The position numbers were made by a program, and so were the translations under genes. Shown piece after piece: positions 57,565-64,000 of a DNA stretch of 64,000 nucleotides. The notes under the pieces were generated by a model. It saw only the letters and a list, made by a program, of their open reading frames with translations, was not told the DNA's origin and did not search any database. Position 1 is the first letter of the stretch; each line of letters opens with the position of its first letter. The stretch lies in assembly GCA_009193035.1 (NCBI GenBank), contig SWDT01000096.1, forward strand, positions 1-64,000, written 5' to 3'. This DNA is from Halicephalobus mephisto (taxonomy: Eukaryota; Nematoda; Chromadorea; Rhabditida; Panagrolaimidae).

Positions 57565-57806
57565 ATGCCCGTTGAAACTCCGATTCCTCGACAAAAACTA
57601 CTCAAATTTGCCGAATACCTATCTGCCTGTACTCCAGAAGCTGCCAACTACGGTCGTTGTGTGTCTGAAAAAGCTGAAAAAATTGGACATAACGCGTGTG
57701 CCAAGGAATTCGAATTTTTGATTAACTGCTTCAAAAAACAGGTCAGGATTTCGTTTTTCATATATCGATTTCACGTTGTTTATCATTTTAGGCCTCTAGG
57801 AAATGA
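57565..57806 (+). CDS. NDUFAF8: NDUFAF8-like twin CX9C complex I assembly factor
   Basis: Exon 1 57565-57741 and exon 2 57792-57806 (ASRK, TGA) give 63 residues. The twin CX9C motif is exact: CTPEAANYGRC and CAKEFEFLINC, separated by SEKAEKIGHN.., the layout of human NDUFAF8 (C17orf89), which is imported into the intermembrane space or matrix and, with NDUFAF5, supports NDUFS7 assembly in complex I. The start is the first ATG of the frame; the frame upstream has only TTG. Its stop codon overlaps the start of UTP23 (ATGA at 57803-57806), and its tiny last exon lies wholly between the UTP23 splice acceptor and that overlap. If the intron is retained, the frame would read on to a different tail. 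Confidence 0.82.
57742..57791 (+). promoter_or_regulatory. Intron whose 3' splice site serves two genes
   Basis: GTCAGG donor ... TATCATTTTAG acceptor, 50 nt. Cis-splicing makes the NDUFAF8-like mRNA. The same AG (57790-57791) is the only acceptor near the UTP23 ATG (12 nt away), so trans-splicing there would produce the UTP23 mRNA. Confidence 0.6.
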
Positions 57807-58568
57807 AGGTGAAACGTGCTAAACATAGCCAGAGGGTTATGACTTTCTATAAGTACAAGTACAATTTCCAACCGCCTTATCAAGTCCTGTTGGACGGGAC
57901 TTTCTGCCAAGCCGCTTTGGGCAGCAGGATCAACGTCAAGGAGCAAGTTGAGAACTATCTTCCGGATAAGGTAAAACTAGTGACGACTAAATGCGTGATC
58001 AAAGAACTTGGTAAATTTGGTTTTTCAAAGTTTTTATGTATGAAAATTTCCAGAAAAAATAGGAGCCCCCGTTTCTGCTGCTTTGAAGGTCATCCAACAG
58101 TTCAAAATTACTCATTGTCCTCATACTCCTCTCAGAACAGCTACAGAATGCATATCTCATTTGGCCAGAAGATCCAAGAACCCGGAAAAAACAAAGTACT
58201 TGATCGCCACCCAGGACACTACCCTACTCGAACAACTCCGCAACATCGGAGGCATTCCGCTGTTGACCGTCGTGTACAAGGCTGTCTACTTGGAAAAGCC
58301 CTCTGAGAAAAGTGTAGCTGAAACCACCGAAGAACCAGAACTCCAGAAGGTCAAGGAACTGAAGAAGGAAATACTCGGAGAAAACGAAGCCATCGAACCC
58401 AAGAAGAAGAAGAAAAAAGGACCGAAAGGAAAGAATCCTTTGAGCTGTTTGAAGTCTAAGAAGAAGATTGGCGTAATCAAGACGAAAAAAGAGGGCGAAA
58501 AGAAGACGAGAAGGAAGAAAAAGAAAACCAAAAAGTCCGAGGAGAAAGAGGTCGAAAAAGTTGATTAG
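57803..58568 (+). CDS. UTP23: UTP23, small-subunit processome PIN-domain protein
   Basis: Exons 57803-58010 and 58054-58568 (TAG) join in phase to 240 residues. It starts MKVKRAKHSQRVMTFYKYKY, matching the K-H-S start of UTP23/FCF1. The PIN domain follows: PYQVLLDGTFCQAAL, TTKCVIKELE, then the CCHC-type zinc knuckle region HCPHTPLRTATEC, ATQDTTLLEQLR and IPLLTVVYKAVYLEKPS. The tail is Lys-rich with KNPLSCLKSKKK, a UTP23 hallmark. In the nucleolus UTP23 binds 18S precursor rRNA and is needed for snR30/U17 release and early pre-rRNA cleavage. As in other UTP23 proteins the set of PIN acidic residues looks incomplete; the visible ones are in LLDG and ATQD. The start overlaps the NDUFAF8-like stop by ATGA. 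The ITFG2-like gene follows 114 nt after the stop. Confidence 0.93.
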
Positions 58569-58682
58569 AAAATTCATAAATTGTTAAGTTTGGAAGTCTG
58601 AAAACAATACATGGTCTGAACCCATAGTTGTACTTTATTTATTTTTATATTTTTTATTTTTTTTTTGTTTTTTAGATTTAAA
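58569..58682 (+). promoter_or_regulatory. Intercistronic region UTP23 - ITFG2-like
   Basis: 114 nt, ending TTTGTTTTTTAG|ATTTAAA before the ATG. The length, a T-rich stretch in the middle and the acceptor fit an SL2-type operon junction of nematodes. No canonical AATAAA is visible, so the upstream poly(A) signal must be a variant. Confidence 0.6.
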
Positions 58683-60372
58683 ATGAGAATTAGGAAACAA
58701 GCATGTCTGCCCCCCGTTGCCCTCATGGTAAACAGACAAGACGGGCCCTGTACCTCAATGGCTTTTGCTCAACAGTCTCCAGAAGACCCGATGTTTCTCG
58801 TTCTTGGAAGAACAACAGGAGAAGCGGTTTTCCTGCCGATTTCGAAATCTCTGCAGTCTTCGAAATTCGAATCTGAAGAAAAAATCCCAATAACTGCGAT
58901 AGCTGAGGGTTATTTGAGAGATCAGAAAACCAAAGAAATAGCCACTATTCAGTCGAATGGTCTTATTCAAGTTCTAGATTACCCGACAGAAGTTGATGGA
59001 CCTGTTAAAGTTTTTTCTCAACAGATTTACGCAAATATAAACGACTGTAGGATAATGGACATTGATGGAGATAAGTTTGCAGAGCTTCTGGTGATGTTAA
59101 CTGACAGAGTTGGTGAGTTTTGGTTGTTTTTGATATATGAATTTTATCGAAATTGTTCTAGTGAGGTCGTACAGGTATCACGAGGATTCTGATAGACTTG
59201 TGCCTCTGAACAAATGGGAAATGCCCGCTCAAATTTCCGGATGGTGTATTGGATTTAATGGGTAGGTGGATTTTTTATTTTTAACATAATTATCGTCATG
59301 AGATTTGGTCGTAATGTTGCCCAAAAATTTCGCTAAGAACTTTTGGAAATATTTCTCTGGATTTAGTATCCTCATTATCTTGTGTATATTCATGAGGGTT
59401 TATTTCTGGGATTTTGTTACGAATATGAAAAATGAATGCAAATCTATTACGTGACTTTTTATAGATATGAACTCTAAACATTTTATAAACCCCCTGTAGA
59501 CAAATTTCGGAAGATTTTGTGGATAACTTTAATCTCATGTAGACAAATTTCTAATGATTTTGTGGATAACTTTAATTTCATGTAGACAAATTTCGAAAGA
59601 TTTTGTGAATGAATTCCTGAATCTCTTATGTAGAAATTTCCTAAATTCTGTGTAGATGGCTTTTTAATTCACTATAAACAAATCCCTAAATTCTTTGTGA
59701 ATGAATTCCCGAATCTGATGTCAAGTTTTTTAATACTCTGGCTATTTGTTATATTTGAATAAATAGTTTAATGATTAGAGTTTTGCTAACTTGTCTACTT
59801 GGCTTTTGAATTCTTTGCAACATACAATTAAAGTTAAACGATGATGATTTGAGATTATCTTTAGGAATTACCACTATCTTTTACTTTCTCAATGTGATCA
59901 AAGTCAATATGTAACTATTGAATTTGGTCCAACGAAAGAAGTTCGAGTTCAAAATTCGATGATTAATGATTCTGGTCAGCGAACTCAGTTGATGATTGCT
60001 CCGAGGCCTCAGGCAGCTGATCTTGCTCATTGTTTGGCTGAAAGAGTGATTATTGCAAATCTTGAATGTGAAACAGAAACAGAACTTCGAGATGTAAAAT
60101 TGGATGTTTGTTGTGCAGGAGCTTTGACGTTGGAAAATGGTCTAAGTTTGGTTGTGACGATGGATCCTAAAGGACAAATGTTAGTTTTTGGATGGACGAA
60201 AGGACTACTTCAGACGACGGAACCGATAGTCAAATGTACAGCTATGGCTCATCCGGTATTTTTGTGTGTTTATCCGCATTCTAGAGATTTGGCTATTTGT
60301 GTGAGTGTCATTGACGTCTACAACAAAGTTGCTGTTTATCTGATTGATCTTACTCACATCATCAGTTTGTGA
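58683..60372 (+). CDS. ITFG2: ITFG2-like KICSTOR-complex beta-propeller protein
   Basis: Exons 58683-59112, 59162-59261 and 59865-60372 (TGA) join in phase to 345 residues. Best landmark: CRIMDIDGDKFAELLVMLTD, then RVVRSYRYHED, then LVPLNKWEMPAQISGW. This parallels the FG-GAP-like DIDGDG...ELVVGYTDRVVRAFRWEE and following KKW region of ITFG2. Further propeller-type strands follow (ENGLSLVVTMDPKGQMLVFG). In animals ITFG2 with KPTN, C12orf66/KICS2 and SZT2 holds GATOR1 on lysosomes for amino-acid control of TORC1. The protein is shorter than human ITFG2 (~447 aa), so the C-terminal part is reduced or diverged. Likely third gene of an operon. Intron 2 (about 600 nt) contains a GTAGACAAATTTC repeat. 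Confidence 0.75.
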
Positions 60373-61100
60373 TTTTGGTAAGTTTTGTAATATTTTGTTA
60401 AATTTTAGTTTTATTTGTATTTAGATCAGATTATTCGTTTTTGAGATGATTTATTTTGTACAAAACATCATTAAATAAAAAAGAATGTTTTTAGTGAATA
60501 TTGGATACTCTGGATCAACGGAATCAAGAAGGCAATTTTCTGATTCTTAATTAAGTAGTACTGTATGGATCGGACGGGTGATTGATTTCATGGATTACAG
60601 TATAAATTAAAGTGTGATTTCTGATTTGTGATTAATTATTAACGTTTACTGAAATTCTCAAGAAAAAAATTTTCAATAAATTTGACGGAAATTGTTAAAT
60701 ATTCTAAATACGTGGAATTTCGCAAAATTTTTTGGACAAAGATCCTAAATGAAATTTTGTGAAGATGACTGACTTCAGCGTAATGAAATTCTTCAAGGAT
60801 GAAGGACTCTTTTCAGAATCCAAATCCTGGAACAAAGATTGAGGAAGATAATTGTCGTTTTGATTATGTGTAAAAAATTTAAATTTTGACAAATAAAAAA
60901 ATTTTTTCTAAGTTATCTAGTAAAAGTATGTTTTCGAAAGTAAGTATCCCAAAATAGTACAGATCGGAAATCTCAAGATATCCGTCAGTGTTTTTGAGAT
61001 TAATAATTGTTTTTAGTTCATTGACTTTTAAATATTTTGAGGAAATGCTCATTACAGATTACTGTAAAAAATTAATGATTTCGATACATTGGGTTTTTAG
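60373..61100. other. 3' flank of ITFG2-like gene
   Basis: A candidate poly(A) signal AATAAA lies at about 60473. No further gene seen. Confidence 0.5.
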
Positions 61101-61129
61101 AACAATGTAAAAAGTATTTAGAATGGAAT

Positions 61130-61410
61130 CTTTAGATTCAGAATTCCCGGATTCTGGAAATTAATCTCTACTTTAATTATCATATTTTGAAGATTAACTT
61201 CTGATTCTGGCATTAAATTCAGAATTCCCACATTCTAGAAATTAATCTCTAATTTAAGTATCATATTCTGAAAACGAATCTTTGAATCCAACATTAAATT
61301 CAGAATCTCCAAATTCTAAAAGTTAATCTCTAATTTTAGTATCATATTCTAAAAACAAATCTTTGAATCCAACATTAAATTCAGAATCTCCAGATTCTAT
61401 TCTGCATTAT
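61130..61410. repeat. ~80-bp tandem repeat with AACATTAAATTCAGAATCTC
   Basis: Three to four degenerate units, starting near 61135, 61210, 61290 and 61370, with TTAATCTCTA.TTTAGTATCA. Non-coding. Confidence 0.75.
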
Positions 61411-61874
61411 AGAACTCTAAGAATACTTTTTCCTGTACTAAGAAACGGCCAAAGTTACGTAGAATGTCTTTTAAAGGATCATTAACCGAGGTAATAGTTG
61501 AAAAATTTGCCAAATATCAATCGTCCTGGGACCACTGTATTGTATTTTTAGATTTTCTCGTTTTCTATTTTTAAAAATATTAAATTGTGATCTTACCACG
61601 AATGTGATTTATTTTTTGATTTTAAATTTAAAGGTCTTCAAACGTCAATCGTGTCGAGACCAAATTTAAAAATTTTTAATCTTTATTTTTCGAAAATGTG
61701 TTTTAAGTAGTGATCTTACCACGAACAACTTTTGACTCATTTTTCGATTACGAACTTAATGAATAGTTGTTTGCAGAGCAAATTAGTAATCGAGAAACGC
61801 ACCAAACATCAAGTGCTGTGAGATTTGAGTTTTTTATTTAACATTTTTCTTTAATTTTTGCCTTTTGAGAATAA

Positions 61875-62425
61875 ATTGAAAGTACAGGTCCCGAGGGGAA
61901 TGAAACTTGATTCAGTTTTTGAACAGATTTAGTAATTTTTAATCATCGTTTGTTATAAAATTAAAAATTTCTGATTTTCATTATTTGGACAAAAACTAAA
62001 AGTACTGGTCCCGAGGGGAATGAAACTTAATTCAGTTTTTGAACAGAGATTTAGTAATTTTTAATCATCGTTTATTGCAAAATTAAAAATTTTATTTAAA
62101 AATTTCCGATTTTTATTATTTGGACAAAAACTAAAAGTACTGGTCCCGAGGGGAATGAAACTTGATTCAGCTTTTGAACATAAAATTTTTAATTTTGCAA
62201 TGAATACTTAAAAATTACTAAATCTATTTAAAAATTTCTGATTTTTATTATTTGAACAAAAACTAAAAGTACAGGTCCCGAGGGGAATGAAACTTGATTC
62301 AGCTTCTGAGCATAGATTTAGTAATTTTTAATGATTGTTTGTTGCAAAATTAAAAATTTCTGATTTTCATTATTTAAACAAAAACTAAAAGTACAGGTCC
62401 CGACACGAATAGTGTTTAATTCAAC
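61875..62425. repeat. Tandem repeat with GTCCCGAGGGGAATGAAACT
   Basis: Five units of about 110-130 bp, at about 61885, 61998, 62138, 62270 and 62390 (last one diverged: GTCCCGACACGAATAG). Each carries AAAAACTAAAAGTAC, the GC-rich core GGTCCCGAGGGGAATGAAAC and an AATTTTTAATCATCG word. The core is far better conserved than the AT spacer. Confidence 0.88.
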
Positions 62426-62634
62426 TTTCGAACAAATTTTGCTATCGATTTTTGATGTGAAATGTTTTATAAATACTATTAAAATTGTAATTCTTTTCAC
62501 TTCCAAAAGTGTTTTTTCATCAATTCGGTCATATTATTTTAAATAAATCATGAAAGCTAAAAAATTCTAAAAAATTGTTCAAAACTCAACCGGAAGTAAA
62601 TTCACCTGCCGAATTCCCAATGGATTTTTTAAAG

Positions 62635-62910
62635 TTTTTATAATTTTTTTAATTTTTTATAATTTTTATAATTTTTTAAATTTTTTATAACTTTTTAAAT
62701 TTTTTATAACTTTTATAATTTTTTTAAAATTTTTATAACTTTTTTAATTTTTATAATTTTTTATAATTTTTATAATTTTTATAATTTTTATAATTTTTAT
62801 AATTTTTATAATTTTTATAATTTTTATAATTTTTATAATTTTTTTAACTTTTTATAATTTTTTTAAAATTTTCATAACTTTTTTAATTTTTATAATTTTT
62901 TTAAATTGAT
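62635..62910. repeat. TTTTTATAA simple repeat
   Basis: Almost pure TTTTTATAATTTTTATAAT. Low complexity; copy number is likely to vary. Confidence 0.9.
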
Positions 62911-63689
62911 AATATGATGAAAATTAAAAAAAAATAAAATTGCCATTATTTGAAACTAAACATGGACACAAAAATTTCGAAAAATGGAAAAAGTGGAAAT
63001 ATTTTAAAACTTGACTGAAATTTTCAAAAATTTAGAATTTTGAGAAATTTCGAAAATTAAATTGACAATTCCAAAATTGAATAAAAAATTATGAATTTTT
63101 AAACTTTTATGAAAGTTTATAAAATTTTCGAAAATTCCTGAAAAATTATTAAAGTAAATTTTGAAATTATTTTTTTAAATTTTAAATTTCGAAATTATTT
63201 TTTTTAAATTTCTAAATTTCGAAATATTTTTTTAAATTTTTAAATATTTTTTTAAATTTTAAACTTTTAAATTTCGAAATTAAAAAACTGAATTTTTCTT
63301 CGATATTGGCCTTTTTGAAACGCTTTGCGATTGTTAAAATGACCAATTTTCAAATTCCAAACTACAAATTCAGCTAAATTCGTATTTTTAGAACGGCACG
63401 CTTTCTGAGAAAGCTTGACTGAGTTCTCAGAAAAAAGTTTAAAGTAATCAGTTTTTATTTGTCTCTGTCGTTTTCGCAGAAAAGCCTGCCTCTGGCTCTA
63501 AATTAAAAAGCTTATTTTTAAATAACGAAATTAACTAAAAACCGAGATTCTGAAAAAAGGATTTTCAGTGTGACTTTTGGTGGATTTTCGAGAAAATCAG
63601 ATTGAAGATTTTCTTCCTGGTTTTCGAGCCTTTGATGACGAAAGGATTAATTTTCGAAGCTATTGAATTTAAAGGTTTTGCGTGATTAT

Positions 63690-63835
63690 ATAATTAAAAA
63701 CTTTTAAAATTATTTTACTCAAAAAATTTTTAAAATTATTTTATTCAAAAAATTATTAAAATTATTTTAATCAAAAAACTTTTAAAATTATTTTACTCAA
63801 AAATTATTAAAATTACTTTATTCAAAAACTTTTTG
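63690..63835. repeat. ~26-bp tandem repeat
   Basis: Five to six units of TTAAAATTATTTTACTCAAA. The region 62920-64000 has no supported gene. Confidence 0.8.
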
Positions 63836-64000
63836 GTTTTTAAAAAGTACTATATTTTTTAATTTTTACACTTTTTAAAAACTAATTTTTGAGGAATTTT
63901 TTAGAAAATTTTACTTTTAAGTATTATTTTTGTTATTCAATTTTCATAGTTTATTTTATTATTACTTTTTAAAAATTTACAATATATCGCCGTGTCGAAG

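Noticed and set aside
57803..58306. 167-codon read-through frame of UTP23 exon 1
   Set aside because: It runs over the 58011-58053 intron and loses the PIN domain; the spliced frame restores it.
1..64000. CRISPR array or prokaryotic operons
   Set aside because: Tandem repeats lack uniform unique spacers, and genes have spliceosomal introns; this is eukaryotic DNA.

Overview
The window is nuclear DNA of a nematode, most likely a free-living rhabditid type. It is AT-rich. The genes are split by mostly short introns (about 40-100 nt, some to 2 kb) with TTTTCAG/TTTTTAG acceptors. Many start codons sit 0-12 nt behind such an acceptor, the arrangement expected for spliced-leader (SL) trans-splicing. 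One gene group is packed like an SL operon. No tool was run: gene models come from reading frames, splice phase and family motifs that I recognise.

Layout. 0-5.4 kb: two proline-rich first-exon candidates (minus strand) between direct copies of a ~400-bp satellite. 8.5-11 kb: DR1/NC2-beta (minus). 12.3-14 kb: a class A peptide-type GPCR (plus). 14.1-15.6 kb: TCAIM-like mitochondrial protein (minus). 16.4-21.1 kb: the nucleoporin NUP214/NPP-14 (minus), with an N-terminal beta-propeller, a KKAEEEA coiled-coil block and a tail of serially duplicated FG-repeat exons. 22.8-25.0 kb: GLYAT-like N-acyltransferase (plus). 26.4-31.2 kb: an M13/neprilysin-family ectoprotein without the zinc site (plus). 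32-36 kb: nested MITEs, a tRNA-like SINE head, a LAPTM4-like four-pass protein (minus) and a foldback element. 36.4-42.1 kb: an MH2-only, Expansion/TAG-68-like protein (minus). 47-48.1 kb: a 5'-truncated RTE-type LINE. 52.3-53.2 kb: a small tail-anchored protein (minus). 55.4-55.7 kb: a possible secreted peptide (minus). 56-56.7 kb: a MYND protein of the BRA/ZMYND11 type (minus). 57.6-60.4 kb: a compact plus-strand trio, NDUFAF8-like, UTP23 and ITFG2-like. The remainder is AT-rich and repeat-laden.

Three points stand out. First, the NDUFAF8-like stop and the UTP23 start overlap as ATGA, only 12 nt behind one 3' splice site. Cis-splicing at that site would finish the mitochondrial protein, while trans-splicing at the same site would make the UTP23 mRNA. 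Second, the last exon of the MH2 gene is open in all three frames of its strand, and a possible 19-nt microexon would switch the protein between two C-termini of about 457 codons each. Third, a motif family built on GGATAGTGACT / AGTCACTATCC / GGACACTATCC fills introns and spacers from 22 to 49 kb, often as near-perfect hairpins, and I found no copy inside a modelled coding exon.

Functionally the window is a mixture of housekeeping genes (transcription, nuclear pore, ribosome biogenesis, complex I assembly, amino-acid sensing) and surface or secreted proteins (GPCR, M13 pseudo-peptidase, LAPTM4-like). Apart from the 57.6-60.4 kb trio I see no pathway-level clustering.
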